Positions 26,968 to 38,570 are shown, counted from the stretch's first letter. The stretch is 64,000 nt of DNA from Anaerolineae bacterium (GCA_027494055.1 JAOSJO010000001.1:62001-126000); one strand, 5' to 3'. Notes: generated by a model from the sequence alone, not told the origin. Numbers and translations: made by a program.

Positions 26968-27366
26968 CTCCTGAGCTTCTCCAGTACTTGCCTGCTGCTG
27001 TAATTGTCGATATTTCACTCATTAGAAATATTTTGATACATGCATACGACCTTGTCAAGGCTGCGGAAAACGCAGCACAATGCCGCATGGAGAGGTAAAG
27101 TGAACAAAAGCGGAAGATAGTGGCAGCTTCCCGAAAGCTCCAAGCTATCGGGTCTTCTGTCTTCTTGTGGCGTCGCTCCACGACATGGACAGCGCTTCTG
27201 AATTGGCGTCATTCGCGTTATTGGCGGTTCAATTCCTCTCTGCCTGACTGGCATAGGGGCGCTTCCCGTGAAAAAGCGACAGGCCCTCGGCGTACACGCG
27301 GGTGATGACCGCGCGCCGAAAGCTGGTATAATCGCCCCTAAGTGACGCCAGCCCGCCGGGGACCGC
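26968..27366. other. Non-coding stretch between the AbiJ-like gene and tsaE
   Basis: No supportable gene. It holds the AT-rich upstream region of the AbiJ-like gene, a small hairpin GCTGCG-GAAAA-CGCAGC (27060-27076), and an extended -10 for tsaE (TG-G-TATAAT, TATAAT at 27327-27332) without a clear -35. A tRNA T-loop-like string near 27230 has no matching stems. Confidence 0.5.
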
Positions 27367-27906
27367 ATGTCGCCCATCTTCGAAGAAAGCGCTTTCGATT
27401 TCGTCAGCCGCAGCGCCGAGCAGACGCGCCGCCTCGGAGCCAGGCTCGGCGCGCTGCTCCAGTGCGGCGACGTGATCTGCCTGGCCGGCGAGCTGGGCGC
27501 AGGCAAGACTCAGATGGCCGCCGGGATCGCCGCCGGTTGGGGTGCGCTGGAGCCGGTCACCAGCCCGACGTTCGTCATGGTGCACGAGCACACCCGCGCC
27601 GCCGACGCGCTGCGCCTCTACCACATCGATTGCTACCGGATGGACGGCGTGGCCGCGCTGTGGACCTTCGGCTGGGACGACATCCTCGACCAGGGCGGAC
27701 CGCTCGTGATCGAGTGGCCGGAGCGGATCGAGGCCGCGCTGCCGCCGGAACGCCTGTGGATCACGCTCAGCCACATCGACGTGGAGGGCGAGGAGAACCG
27801 GCGTCACCTGCTTTTCGAAGCGGAGGGCGAGCGTCACCAGGCGCTGCTGGACGAGTTCCGCCGCCGGGCGTTTGGCGCGCCGCCGGGCGTCGTCCCGGCG
27901 GATTAG
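27367..27906 (+). CDS. tsaE: tRNA threonylcarbamoyladenosine biosynthesis ATPase TsaE
   Basis: 179 residues. P-loop ATPase needed with TsaB and TsaD for the t6A37 modification of ANN-decoding tRNAs. Walker A AGELGAGKTQ, SPTFVMVHEH, LYHIDCYRMDG and VIEWPERIEAALP are family hallmarks. ATG 27367. First of a tsaE-tsaB-rimI cluster, the common bacterial arrangement. The C-terminal extension (residues 150-179, Arg- and Pro-rich) is longer than in E. coli. Confidence 0.95.
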   Translation: MSPIFEESAFDFVSRSAEQTRRLGARLGALLQCGDVICLAGELGAGKTQMAAGIAAGWGALEPVTSPTFVMVHEHTRAADALRLYHIDCYRMDGVAALWTFGWDDILDQGGPLVIEWPERIEAALPPERLWITLSHIDVEGEENRRHLLFEAEGERHQALLDEFRRRAFGAPPGVVPAD

Positions 27907-27966
27907 CGGCCAGCGCGCCCGCATCGGGTGGGCGTCCCGGCGGACGTTCTGGTTCTGAAGGAAGTT

Positions 27967-28644
27967 GTGTGTACTGTGCTGCTCGCAATCGACACCGCCA
28001 CGCGCACCATAAGCCTCGCGCTGCACGACGGCGAGCGCATCCACGCCGAGTTGACGTGGCGGACCGCCAACCACCACACCGTCGAGCTGTCGCCGTCCAT
28101 CATGACGATGCTCGCGCAGGCCGGCCTCACGGTGGGTGACCTGACCGCGCTTGCGGTGGCGCAGGGGCCGGGGAGCTTCATGGGGCTGCGCATCGGCCTG
28201 GGCGTGGCGAAGGGGCTGGCGCTGAGCCGGCGACTGCCGCTGGTGGCGGTGCCCACGCTGGATATCGTCGCCGCCGCGCAGCCGCGCACGCGGGGCCGGC
28301 TGGTGGCGGTGCTCCAGGCGGGGCGCGGGCGCATCTGCTGGCAGGCGTACACCTGGCGGCGCGGGAAGGGCCGCACGCCGCCGGCGATGTGGCGACCTCG
28401 CGGCAAGCTGGCGCTGGGCGGCTGGGACGACCTGATCGCCGAGGTCGAGAAGGAAACCGTTGTCAGCGGCGAGATCGACCCCGAAGGCCGCCGCCGGCTC
28501 AGCGAGACCGACCGCCCGGTGCGGGCCGCGTCGGGCGCGCTGGCGCTGCGGCGGGCCGGCCACCTGGCCGAGATCGCGTGGGCGCGGCTGCGCGCCGACG
28601 CAACGGACGACCCGTTCACCGTGACCCCGATCTATCTCCATTGA
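27967..28644 (+). CDS. tsaB: tRNA threonylcarbamoyladenosine biosynthesis protein TsaB
   Basis: 225 residues. ASKHA-fold partner of TsaD: LLAIDTATRTISLAL at the start, HHTVELSPSI, ALAVAQGPGSFMGLRIGLGVAKGLAL, LVAVPTLDIVAA. It lacks the metal-binding His of TsaD, as expected for TsaB. The GTG at 27967 has AAGGAAG upstream; an in-frame GTG at 27928 is also possible. Lies 61 bases after tsaE and 17 before rimI. Confidence 0.93.
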   Translation: MCTVLLAIDTATRTISLALHDGERIHAELTWRTANHHTVELSPSIMTMLAQAGLTVGDLTALAVAQGPGSFMGLRIGLGVAKGLALSRRLPLVAVPTLDIVAAAQPRTRGRLVAVLQAGRGRICWQAYTWRRGKGRTPPAMWRPRGKLALGGWDDLIAEVEKETVVSGEIDPEGRRRLSETDRPVRAASGALALRRAGHLAEIAWARLRADATDDPFTVTPIYLH

Positions 28645-28660
28645 GCTGAGGCCTCCGCCC

Positions 28661-29328
28661 GTGGACGACCGTTTCACCCTGCGCTATATGACCGTTGACG
28701 ACCTGCCCCAGGTGGTGGAGGTCGATAAGCGCTCGTTCCCCATCCCCTGGTCGGTCCGCACCTACGAGTACGAGATTCTGCGCAACGCGAACTCCGAAGA
28801 TGCTGGTGCTCACCGCCCCCGGCGCGGTCCCCCGCCCCCGAACGGCGCTTTCCCCGCCGTGACCGGGGTGCGTGAATGGCTGCACCGGCTCGCCGCCGGC
28901 GTTGACGCGACTCCGTCTGGCCCGCCGCCGGGTGAAGTCGTCGTGGGATGGGGGGATTCTGGTGCGCGGTGGGCGAGGCGCACATCAGCACGATTGCGGT
29001 GCACCCAGACTGGCGAGGCCGCAAGCTCGGCGAGGCGCTGCTCTCCGCGATGCTGGCGCACGGCATCGCGCTGGGCGCGGTCGAGGCGGTGCTGGAGGTG
29101 CGCGTCAGCAACGATGTGGCGATCAACCTGTACCGCAAGTATGGCTTTGAGATCGTCGGGCGGCGCCCGCACTACTATCACGACAACCGCGAGGACGCCT
29201 GGCTGATGGCGGTCAGCCAGATGGACGCGGCGTACCAGGCGCGGCTCGCGCGGCTCCGGCGCGCGCTGGTGGCGCGCGTGCCTCTGGTGGACAAAGTAAA
29301 TGGCGCGCCAAGCGCGCCCGCGCCTTGA
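28661..29328 (+). CDS. rimI: Ribosomal protein S18-alanine N-acetyltransferase RimI-like GNAT (multiple frameshifts)
   Basis: N-terminal acetyltransferase of the GNAT fold. The first part is LRYMTVDDLPQVVEVDKRSFPIPWS with TYEYEIL; the second part holds the acetyl-CoA loop HPDWRGRKLGEALL and LEVRVSNDVAINLYRKYGFEIVGRRPHYY, the RimI ending. The middle, about 28800-28970, switches frame at least twice: once near 28800 (restoring MLVLTAPG) and again at the G run near 28951-28956 (restoring GWGGFWCAVGEAHI). That middle adds about 40 Pro/Arg-rich residues not found in E. coli RimI. GTG 28661 start. Clustered with tsaE-tsaB as in many bacteria. Confidence 0.85.
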
Positions 29329-29352
29329 AATCTCGTCGCGGGCCGTTATACT
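29325..29352 (+). promoter_or_regulatory. Promoter of the uracil-DNA glycosylase gene
   Basis: TTGAAA (29325-29330, overlapping the rimI stop), a 16-base spacer and TATACT (29347-29352). The ATG follows at 29415 behind CTGAGGAG. Confidence 0.6.
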
Positions 29353-29414
29353 CACCGCATCCCGGACCGGGCTGCGCACCAACAAACGCTCAATCCTTCT
29401 GAGGAGTAACGCCG

Positions 29415-30038
29415 ATGTCGAACACGGACGAACGCAGGGCCGAACTCGAAGCCATCGCGCAGGAAGTGCACGCCTGCACCCGGTGCCCGCTGCACCAGAG
29501 CCGCACCAACGCCGTCCCCGGCAGCGGCCCGGTCACGGCGGAGATCATGTTCATCGGCGAGGGGCCTGGCTTCTACGAAGACCAGCAGGGCCTGCCGTTC
29601 GTGGGCGCGTCGGGTAAGTTTCTGGACGAACTGCTGCAGGGCGTCGGCCTGGAGCGGCGCGACGTCTATATCACCAACGTGGTCAAGTGTCGCCCGCCGG
29701 GCAATCGCGACCCGCGCCCCGACGAAATCGAGGCGTGCGCCGGCTACCTGGACCGGCAGATCGAACTCATCGACCCCAAGATGATTATCACGCTGGGCCG
29801 CTTCTCGATGGCGAAGTGGTTCCCCAACGGTCGGATCACGCAGATCCACGGCCAGGCGCGCAAGATCGGCGGGCGGCTGTACATGCCGATGTTCCACCCG
29901 GCGGCGGCGCTGCGCAACCCCAAGCTCCGCCCGGAGGTCGAGGCCGACTTCAGCAAGATCCCCGAACTCCTCAAAGAGATGGCGAACCTGCGCGACGACG
30001 CGCCGCCGGACCAGGCGCAGCAGCTCAGCCTCTTCTAA
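29415..30038 (+). CDS. Uracil-DNA glycosylase, family 4 (Fe-S), with C-terminal clamp-binding motif
   Basis: 207 residues. Excises uracil from DNA. Four Cys ligands of the 4Fe-4S cluster: Cys21, Cys24, Cys92 and Cys108. Motifs: FIGEGPGFYEDQQGLPFVG (uracil pocket), ITNVVKCRPPGNR and the HPAAALRNP stretch. The chain ends QQLSLF: QLSLF is the consensus pentapeptide by which bacterial proteins bind the beta sliding clamp, so the enzyme is probably tethered to replication or repair forks. That last point is inference from the motif and its terminal position. Confidence 0.93.
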   Translation: MSNTDERRAELEAIAQEVHACTRCPLHQSRTNAVPGSGPVTAEIMFIGEGPGFYEDQQGLPFVGASGKFLDELLQGVGLERRDVYITNVVKCRPPGNRDPRPDEIEACAGYLDRQIELIDPKMIITLGRFSMAKWFPNGRITQIHGQARKIGGRLYMPMFHPAAALRNPKLRPEVEADFSKIPELLKEMANLRDDAPPDQAQQLSLF

Positions 30039-30072
30039 CAAGCGACGCGCTGATAGGGACTGTCGGAGAGGG

Positions 30073-30223
30073 GTATCGGTTCACCTCATGGTTCCCGCGA
30101 CTAAAGTCGCGGGCGAATTCGCAATCTTGTCGGCTCTGATCTGCGATTAGCCGCCGACTTTAGTCGGCAGGCTACGAAAAAAGCAATGTAGCAAAGCGGC
30201 GTGTGGACAAGGTGCACCGATAC
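30073..30223. repeat. R1 element, copy B (MITE-like, 151 bp)
   Basis: About 85 percent identical by eye to 5169-5317. The terminal inverted repeats are better here: GTATCGGTTCACCT at the left, and the right end reads GTATCGGTGCACCT on the other strand. The internal palindrome CCCGCGACT-AA-AGTCGCGGG and a second dyad GCCGACT-TTAGTCGGC are present. GAGAGG occurs on both sides (30066-30071 and 30225-30230), a possible target-site duplication. It lies between two convergent genes. Confidence 0.75.
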
Positions 30224-30252
30224 AGAGAGGGCAGAGACGCCGGCCTGACCGC

Positions 30253-32680
<2,428 letters not shown>

Positions 32681-32681
32681 C

Positions 32682-34073
32682 TCACTTGCTCCTGCGGGAC
32701 ACCCCCGCAGCCGGCAGAGAAACCGGCTCGGCGTCGAAGTGGGCGGTGTGGCCGGGCGTGAGGCCACGCACATCGCGCGCCTCGCCGACCACGAACAGCG
32801 ACCCCGTCACGCAGATCAGGTCGTCGGGACCGGCCAGCGCGTGGGCGTGCTTGAGGGCCGCCTCGACCGAGGGAATGCCGTCGATGGGGCCGGCGAACTC
32901 CGCCGCACGCGCCAGCGCGCCCAACTCGTCCGGGTCGAGCGCGCGCGGGTGGACTGCCTGCACGGTGGTGAGGTGGTGGGCGATGGGCAGCAGTTGGGCG
33001 AACATGCCGGCGACGTCCTTGTCAGACGAGGCGCCGAAGATGAGAAACAGCCGCTTGTGGGGGAACAGGTCGCGCAGCGCGTCGCGCAGCCGCCCCGCCG
33101 ACTCGCCGTTGTGCGCCGCGTCGAGCACCAGCCAGGGCGCGCGGCTCAGCACTTCCAGGCGGCCCGGCCAGTCCACGCGGCTGACGCCGACGCCTATCGC
33201 TTCCTGCGTGACCGGCAGGCCGTCTCGCGCGGCGATGTCGAGCGCGGCGGTCGCTACCGCGCCGTTGATGACCTGGTGCGCCCCCAGCAGGGGCGTGAAG
33301 AACGGGCGTTGCGCGCCACCAGCGGGGCCGGCGGTGAAGTACTGGCCCACGTGGTCGCTCAGCGGGCCGGGCGCGAACGTCCAGTCGCGGCCCACCAGGG
33401 TGAGCGGCGCGTGATTGCGCGCGGCGACGGTTTCGATCACGGCCAGCGCCTCGGCGTGCTGCGGCGCGCTGACCACCGGCACCTCCGGCTTGATGATGCC
33501 GGCCTTCTCGCCGGCAATCGCGCCGAGGGTCTCGCCCAGCAGGTAGGTGTGGTCGTAGCTCAGGCTTGTGATGACCGAGACCAGCGGCGTGATGATGTTG
33601 GTCGCGTCGAGCCGCCCGCCCAGCCCGACCTCGATCACCGCCACGTCGGCGCGTTCGTGTGCGAAGTAACGGAACGCGAGCATGGTCGCCAGCTCGAACA
33701 AGGTGAGTTCGGGGACGGCGGCGACGGCGGGCTGCATTTCCTCGACCAGCACGGCGAGGGTCTCTTTGGGGATCATCTCGCCGTTGATGCGGAAGCGCTC
33801 GCGGAAGTCCTGCAGGTGCGGCGAGGTATACAGCGCGGTGCGCAGGCCCGCCGCCTGCAGCGCGGCGGCGCACATCGCGCCCACCGAGCCTTTGCCCTTG
33901 GTGCCGGTGATGTGGATGGCGGGGTAGGCCATGTGCGGGTCGCCCAGCTTCGCCGCGAGCGCGCGCGGGCGCTGGAGGCTGATTACGTCGGGCGTGTAGC
34001 GCTCAACGCGCTTCAGTTCGTAGTTGATGAAGCTGTACAGGTAGTCGATGGCTTCGTTGTAGCTGAGTGTCAT
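32682..34073 (-). CDS. folC: Folylpolyglutamate synthase / dihydrofolate synthase
   Basis: 463 residues, Mur-ligase fold. Adds Glu to dihydropteroate or folates. Motifs: ITGTKGKGSVGAMCAAAL (P-loop), YTSPHLQDFRERFRING, EVGLGGRLDATNI, SYDHTYLLGETLGAIAGEKAGIIK and DAAHNGES (family DGAHNxxS/A). The start at 34073 gives a 25-base leader from the promoter at 34105-34132; an ATG 18 bases further upstream would be nearly leaderless. The stop is followed one base later by the lon start. Confidence 0.93.
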   Translation of the reverse strand: MTLSYNEAIDYLYSFINYELKRVERYTPDVISLQRPRALAAKLGDPHMAYPAIHITGTKGKGSVGAMCAAALQAAGLRTALYTSPHLQDFRERFRINGEMIPKETLAVLVEEMQPAVAAVPELTLFELATMLAFRYFAHERADVAVIEVGLGGRLDATNIITPLVSVITSLSYDHTYLLGETLGAIAGEKAGIIKPEVPVVSAPQHAEALAVIETVAARNHAPLTLVGRDWTFAPGPLSDHVGQYFTAGPAGGAQRPFFTPLLGAHQVINGAVATAALDIAARDGLPVTQEAIGVGVSRVDWPGRLEVLSRAPWLVLDAAHNGESAGRLRDALRDLFPHKRLFLIFGASSDKDVAGMFAQLLPIAHHLTTVQAVHPRALDPDELGALARAAEFAGPIDGIPSVEAALKHAHALAGPDDLICVTGSLFVVGEARDVRGLTPGHTAHFDAEPVSLPAAGVSRRSK

Positions 34074-34104
34074 AGAACGTTTGTCCGTCATCCTGTGTGC
34101 GGGT

Positions 34105-34132
34105 ATTGTAGCAAGCGCGCCCAAGAGCGCAA
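34105..34132 (-). promoter_or_regulatory. Promoter of folC-lon
   Basis: Minus strand: TTGCGC (34132-34127), 16-base spacer, TACAAT (34110-34105). It lies just upstream of the chosen folC start. Confidence 0.55.
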
Positions 34133-34271
34133 GCGGCTGCATGGCGCGCGGCGCGGGCCGGGCGACATGCCTCAATTATGGCCCGGATTTCGCGCAAGGG
34201 CCACCGATTGGTGGCCCTGTTTTGCGCCGGAGGGCCGGAGGTGTGGATGAGGAGACCCCGCCTTGCTGATC

Positions 34272-34368
34272 GTGACATCTGTCACTACTCTTAATGGAGG
34301 GTTCCGGCTATGTTTTCATAGTAGGAGTAACGTGGCAGTTTCCTGCCCATTTTGTGATTTCCGTCACA
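34272..34368 (+). promoter_or_regulatory. Two dyad operators upstream of the hdr-mvh operon (CRP/FNR-like)
   Basis: Site 1: perfect inverted repeat GTGACA-TC-TGTCAC (34272-34285). Site 2: TGTGA-N6-TCACA (34353-34368), the exact spacing of CRP/FNR-family operators. They lie 145-240 bases before hdrC in a 439-base gap that otherwise holds only the folC promoter and a TTGACA at 34466-34471 without a good -10. Binding by a CRP/FNR-type regulator is inferred from the dyads alone. Confidence 0.55.
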
Positions 34369-34512
34369 AGCTTGCGTCAAAATCCTCATGGACCCGGTTT
34401 CGATTAGCGCCGGACATCCCAATCCGAAGGCTGCGCACGAAATCGGAGTGGGCGGGCCGCTGCGCTTGACAGGTAAATGCAAAGGCACACGTGAGTAGGG
34501 AGGCACGCCTAT

Positions 34513-35082
34513 ATGACTGCACAAAACGGGCGGAGACGCTTCAAGCACGAAGTGATTGACGCCACACCAGGAGGGGAACAGCTCACCCTGTGCCTGCAAT
34601 GCGGCACATGTGGTGGATCGTGCCCTTCGGGCGCGGATATGGACCACACGCCGCGCCGTATCTTCGCCATGATCGACGCAGATATGAAAGACGAGGTGTT
34701 GTCGAGCAACACGCCGTGGTTCTGCGTCTCCTGCTACTATTGCAGCGTGCGCTGCCCGCAGGAAATCCCCATCACCGACCTCATGTACACCCTCAAGCAG
34801 ATGGCGATCCGCGAAGGTCGCTACGAGCAGCGCCGCGCCTCCGACTTCTCCGAGACGTTTATCGGATACGTCGAGTCATACGGGCGCGCCTTTGAGATGG
34901 GCCTTGCCACGCGCTACCATCTGTTCCACAACCCGATGAAGATGGTGGGCATGGCAACCGGGATGGGCCTGAGCCTGTTGCAAAAGGGACGTATGAGCCT
35001 CACCCCAGAGCGCATCAACAACATCGAGCAACTGCAAGCCATCCTCAACAAAGCCAAGCAACTGTCGGCGGGAGGTGCCTGA
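34513..35082 (+). CDS. hdrC: Heterodisulfide reductase subunit C
   Basis: 189 residues. Two 4Fe-4S motifs: CLQCGTCGGSCP (Cys27, 30, 33, 37) and CVSCYYCSVRCP. It passes electrons between HdrA and the HdrB site. The C-terminal half is helical with a Met-rich amphipathic stretch but is not long enough to be a membrane anchor. ATG 34513 follows GGGAGG at a long spacing. The stop overlaps the hdrB start (ATGA). Bacterial HdrCBA usually acts on ferredoxin with another disulfide- or Fe-S-linked partner instead of CoM-CoB. Confidence 0.92.
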   Translation: MTAQNGRRRFKHEVIDATPGGEQLTLCLQCGTCGGSCPSGADMDHTPRRIFAMIDADMKDEVLSSNTPWFCVSCYYCSVRCPQEIPITDLMYTLKQMAIREGRYEQRRASDFSETFIGYVESYGRAFEMGLATRYHLFHNPMKMVGMATGMGLSLLQKGRMSLTPERINNIEQLQAILNKAKQLSAGGA

Positions 35083-36050
35083 TGACGGCCAACGCAAACG
35101 GGAGCTATGCCTACTACCCCGGCTGCTCATTGACCAAGAACGCCGCCGCTTACGATGTCTCCAGCCGTGTCATCGCCAGGGCGCTTGGCTTCGAGTTGAA
35201 CGAACTCACCGACTGGAACTGCTGCGGCGCTTCGGAGTATTTCTCGCTCAACCAGTTGCCCGCGTATGCGCTCGTGGCGCGCAACCTGGCGCTGACGGCG
35301 AGTGAGGGCGCGAAGCAGGTCGTCGCGCCGTGCAGCCTGTGCTACGTGAACCTGTACAAGACCGACAAGTACATGGGCGACCACGCCGATCTGAACGAGA
35401 AGGTCAATGCCGCGCTCGCCGCCGGCAAGCTTGCGTACCGGGCGGGCGATGTCAAGGTCCGGCACCTGCTCGACGTGGTCGTCAACGATGTGGGGTTCGA
35501 CAATGTCGCCGCCGCCGTGAAGAAGCCGCTCTACAACCTGCGGGTCGCGCCCTACTACGGCTGTCTGATCGTGCGCCCGCGCACCGGCTTCGACGACGTG
35601 GAATACCCCACCACCATGGACCACCTCATGGAAGTGCTCGGCGCGACCGTGGTGGACTTCCCGCTCAAGGCGGAGTGCTGCGGCGGCCACATGACGCAGA
35701 TCAGCGACGACGTGGCGCTGGAACTGATCCGCCGCCTGTTGCACAACGCGACCGAATACGAGGCCGACGCGATTGTCACCGTGTGCCCCATGTGCCAGCT
35801 CAACCTGGACGCCTACCAGGATCAGGTCAACAGGCGCTTTGGGACGCGCTTCAAGATGCCCATCCTCTACTTCACCCAGGTGATGGGCCTGGCCTTCGGG
35901 ATGGAACCCAAGGCGGTCGCCATCGGCAAGGAAATCGTGGACGCCCGGCCTGCGCTCGCCAAGGTCACCGCCGAACCTCCAGTACAGCCCAAGAAGAAAC
36001 GGCGCGACAAGAGCGCCTTGCCGATGCCATCAACGGAGAGGGAGGGGTAA
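35082..36050 (+). CDS. hdrB: Heterodisulfide reductase subunit B
   Basis: 322 residues. Two CCG domains: WNCCGASEYF with APCSLCYVNLY, and AECCGGHMTQ with CPMCQLNLDAYQ. These ligate the non-cubane Fe-S clusters where disulfide cleavage occurs. N-terminal YYPGCSL is typical. The C-terminal tail is basic (PKKKRRDKS) and extra. Coupled to hdrC by an ATGA overlap and followed 3 bases after its stop by hdrA. Confidence 0.93.
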   Translation: MTANANGSYAYYPGCSLTKNAAAYDVSSRVIARALGFELNELTDWNCCGASEYFSLNQLPAYALVARNLALTASEGAKQVVAPCSLCYVNLYKTDKYMGDHADLNEKVNAALAAGKLAYRAGDVKVRHLLDVVVNDVGFDNVAAAVKKPLYNLRVAPYYGCLIVRPRTGFDDVEYPTTMDHLMEVLGATVVDFPLKAECCGGHMTQISDDVALELIRRLLHNATEYEADAIVTVCPMCQLNLDAYQDQVNRRFGTRFKMPILYFTQVMGLAFGMEPKAVAIGKEIVDARPALAKVTAEPPVQPKKKRRDKSALPMPSTEREG

Positions 36051-36053
36051 GCC

Positions 36054-38069
36054 ATGGCAGAAGAGCGAGTTGGCGTATACATTTGCCACTGCGGCCATAA
36101 CATCGCCGGCACCGTCGATGTGGAGGCGGTTGCCGAGTGGGCCGCGGACCTGCCAAACGTCGAGGTTTCCCGCCACTACGAGTTCATGTGCTCCAGCCTG
36201 GGGCAGGAACTGGTCGAGGAGGACATCAAGACGCTCGGCCTGACGCGCGTGGTCGTGGCGGCGTGCTCGCCGCACATGCACGAGCGCACCTTCCGGGGCG
36301 CGTGCGAGCGGGCCGGCCTCAACCCCTACCTGTTCGAGATGGCGAACATCCGCGAGCACGCCTCGTGGGTGCACGCCGTGGACAAGGAGGGCGCGACCGA
36401 GAAGGCCAAGGCGCTGGTCAGCGCGGCGGTGCACCGCGTGGTCCATCACACGCCGCTGGAGACCATGAAGGTCCCGGTCGAACCGACCACGATGGTCGTT
36501 GGCGGCGGCATCGCGGGCATCCAGGCCGCGCTGGAGCTTGCCGACGCGGGCTATAAGGTCATCATGGTCGAGCGCGAGCCGTCCATCGGCGGCCACATGG
36601 CGCAGCTCGACAAGACCTTCCCCACGCTCGACTGCTCGGCGTGCATCCTGACGCCCAAGATGTTCGACGTGGGCGCGCACCCCAACATCACCATGCTCAC
36701 GTACAGCGAAGTCGAGGCCGTGGAGGGCTATGTCGGCAACTTCGTCGTGACCGTGCGCCAGAAGGCGCGCAAGGTCATCACCGACAAGTGCACCGGCTGC
36801 GGCACCTGCTGGGAGAAGTGCCCCATCCGGGTCGTGGACGACGTTTACGAGGCGGGCCTGGGCTACCGAAAGGCCATCTACCGCCCGTTCCCGCAGGCCG
36901 TGCCCAAGTACCCCGTGATCGATGTGGAAAGCTGCACGTACTACAAGACCGGCAAGTGCCGCGCCTGCCAGATGTTCTGCCCGACCGAGGCGATTGACTT
37001 CGATCAGCAGGACGAGGTTGTCGATTACAAGGTTGGCAACGTGATCCTGGCGACCGGCTACGAGCAGTTCGATGCGCGCCGCATCCCTGAGTACGGCTAC
37101 GGCCGGCTGGCGAATGTGTTCACCAGCCTGGAGTTCGAGCGCATGGTCAACGCCACCGGCCCGACCGGCGGCAAGATCATGCTGCGTGATGGCGTGACCG
37201 AGCCGGAGAGCGTCGCCATCATCCACTGCGTGGGCAGCCGCGACCGCCGCTACAACCAGTACTGCTCGGCGGTGTGCTGCATGTACTCGCTGAAGTTCGC
37301 CCATCTGGTCAAAGAGCGGACCGGCGCAGAGGTGTACAACTTCTACATGGACATCCGCACGCCGGCCAAGGGCTACGAGGAGTTCTACCACCGCCTGCTG
37401 GAGGAGGGCGTGCGCTTCGTGCGCGGGCGAGTCGCCAAGGTGACCGACGCAGCGCGCGGCCCCGGCGAAGAGGGCAAGCTCATCATCCAGTGCGAGGATA
37501 CCCTCATCGGCAAGCAGCGCCGCATCCCGGTTGATATGGTCGTGCTCTCGGCGGGCATGGAGCCGCGCCACGACGCGGAGGAGATCGGCCACCTGTTCGG
37601 CATTAGCTGCTCGGTGGACGGCTTCTTCATCGAGCGCCACCCCAAGCTCGACCCGATGGCGACCATGACCGACGGCATCTATGTCGCCGGCGTGTGCCAG
37701 GGGCCGAAAGACATCCCCGCGACGGTGGCGCAGGGCGCGGGCGCGGCGGCGCGCGTGCTCGGCGTGATCTCGCAAGGCGAGGTGGCGCTGGAGCCGATCC
37801 GCGCCGAGATCGACGAGGAGCACTGCTCCGGCTGCCGCATCTGCAACACGATGTGCCCCTACAGCGCCATCGACTACATCGAAGAGCTACAGGTCTCGCG
37901 CGTCAACCCGGCGCTGTGTAAGGGCTGCGGCACCTGCGTCGCGGCGTGCCCCAGCCAGGTCATCACCGGCGCGCACTACAGCTACGACCAGGTCATGGCG
38001 CAGATCGACGGCATCCTCATCGATGTCAACCGCCCGGTCACGGCGGAAGCCGAAGTCGCGGCGGACTAA
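36054..38069 (+). CDS. hdrA: Heterodisulfide reductase subunit A (FAD, Fe-S)
   Basis: 671 residues. N-terminal VGVYICHCGHNIAGTVDV (HdrA-specific Cys), FAD-binding VVGGGIAGIQAALELA, then four further Cys clusters: CTGCGTCWEKCP, CRACQMFCP, CSGCRICNTMCP and CKGCGTCVAACP, plus an NQYCSAVCCMYSLKFA block. HdrA holds the bifurcating flavin that splits H2-derived electrons between ferredoxin and a high-potential acceptor. All positions expected as Cys are Cys; there is no in-frame TGA here. Strong ribosome site GGGAGGGG before ATG 36054. Confidence 0.95.
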   Translation: MAEERVGVYICHCGHNIAGTVDVEAVAEWAADLPNVEVSRHYEFMCSSLGQELVEEDIKTLGLTRVVVAACSPHMHERTFRGACERAGLNPYLFEMANIREHASWVHAVDKEGATEKAKALVSAAVHRVVHHTPLETMKVPVEPTTMVVGGGIAGIQAALELADAGYKVIMVEREPSIGGHMAQLDKTFPTLDCSACILTPKMFDVGAHPNITMLTYSEVEAVEGYVGNFVVTVRQKARKVITDKCTGCGTCWEKCPIRVVDDVYEAGLGYRKAIYRPFPQAVPKYPVIDVESCTYYKTGKCRACQMFCPTEAIDFDQQDEVVDYKVGNVILATGYEQFDARRIPEYGYGRLANVFTSLEFERMVNATGPTGGKIMLRDGVTEPESVAIIHCVGSRDRRYNQYCSAVCCMYSLKFAHLVKERTGAEVYNFYMDIRTPAKGYEEFYHRLLEEGVRFVRGRVAKVTDAARGPGEEGKLIIQCEDTLIGKQRRIPVDMVVLSAGMEPRHDAEEIGHLFGISCSVDGFFIERHPKLDPMATMTDGIYVAGVCQGPKDIPATVAQGAGAAARVLGVISQGEVALEPIRAEIDEEHCSGCRICNTMCPYSAIDYIEELQVSRVNPALCKGCGTCVAACPSQVITGAHYSYDQVMAQIDGILIDVNRPVTAEAEVAAD

Positions 38070-38087
38070 ACAGGGAGGGAATACGGC

Positions 38088-38570
38088 ATGAGCGATAACG
38101 GCGATTTCAAACCGGTGATTGTCGGCTTTCTGTGCAACTGGTGCTCCTATCGCGCCGCTGACCTGGCCGGCACCTCCCGCATGGGCTACCCGTCCACGCT
38201 GCGCGATATCCGCATCATGTGCAGCGGGCGCATGGACCCTGCCTGGGTGCTCCACGCGCTGCGCAACGGCGCGGATGGCGTGCTGGTGGTGGGCTGCCAC
38301 CCCGGCGAGTGTCACTACGTCGAGGGGAACTACAAGGCAATCCGGCGCATGAACCTGCTCAAGCGCACGCTGCGGCAACTGGGCATCGAGGACGAGCGCG
38401 TCCAGCTTCACTGGGCGTCGGCCTCGGAGGGCGTCCAGTTCGCCGAGATCGTGCAGAACATGACCGCGCAGATCAAGGCGCTTGGGCCACTGAACTGGAA
38501 GCAGCGCAACGTTGACGACTCCGTGAACCTGGCCGTCGCTGCCGGCGAACACGTCCACGAAGGAGCCTGA
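38088..38570 (+). CDS. mvhD: Hydrogenase iron-sulfur subunit D (electron link to HdrA)
   Basis: 160 residues. MvhD/DUF delta-subunit with conserved Cys: FLCNWCSYRAADLAG, IRIMCSGRMDP and VVGCHPGECHYVEGN. It carries a 2Fe-2S cluster and connects the hydrogenase pair to HdrA. Starts 18 bases after hdrA behind GGGAGGG and ends 2 bases before mvhG, so it is part of the same transcript. Confidence 0.93.
   Translation: MSDNGDFKPVIVGFLCNWCSYRAADLAGTSRMGYPSTLRDIRIMCSGRMDPAWVLHALRNGADGVLVVGCHPGECHYVEGNYKAIRRMNLLKRTLRQLGIEDERVQLHWASASEGVQFAEIVQNMTAQIKALGPLNWKQRNVDDSVNLAVAAGEHVHEGA

Noticed and set aside
27220..27262. tRNA-like 3' half (GGTTCAATTCC)
   Set aside because: The string resembles a T-loop but its flanks do not pair as a T-stem and no matching acceptor or anticodon arm is found upstream.
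34466..34494. TTGACA as promoter of hdrC
   Set aside because: No acceptable -10 lies 16-18 bases downstream (the sequence there is GC-rich), so I did not call a promoter.
37230..37300. Possible selenocysteine in HdrA (known in some methanogen homologues)
   Set aside because: The corresponding block reads CSAVCC with ordinary Cys codons and no in-frame TGA.
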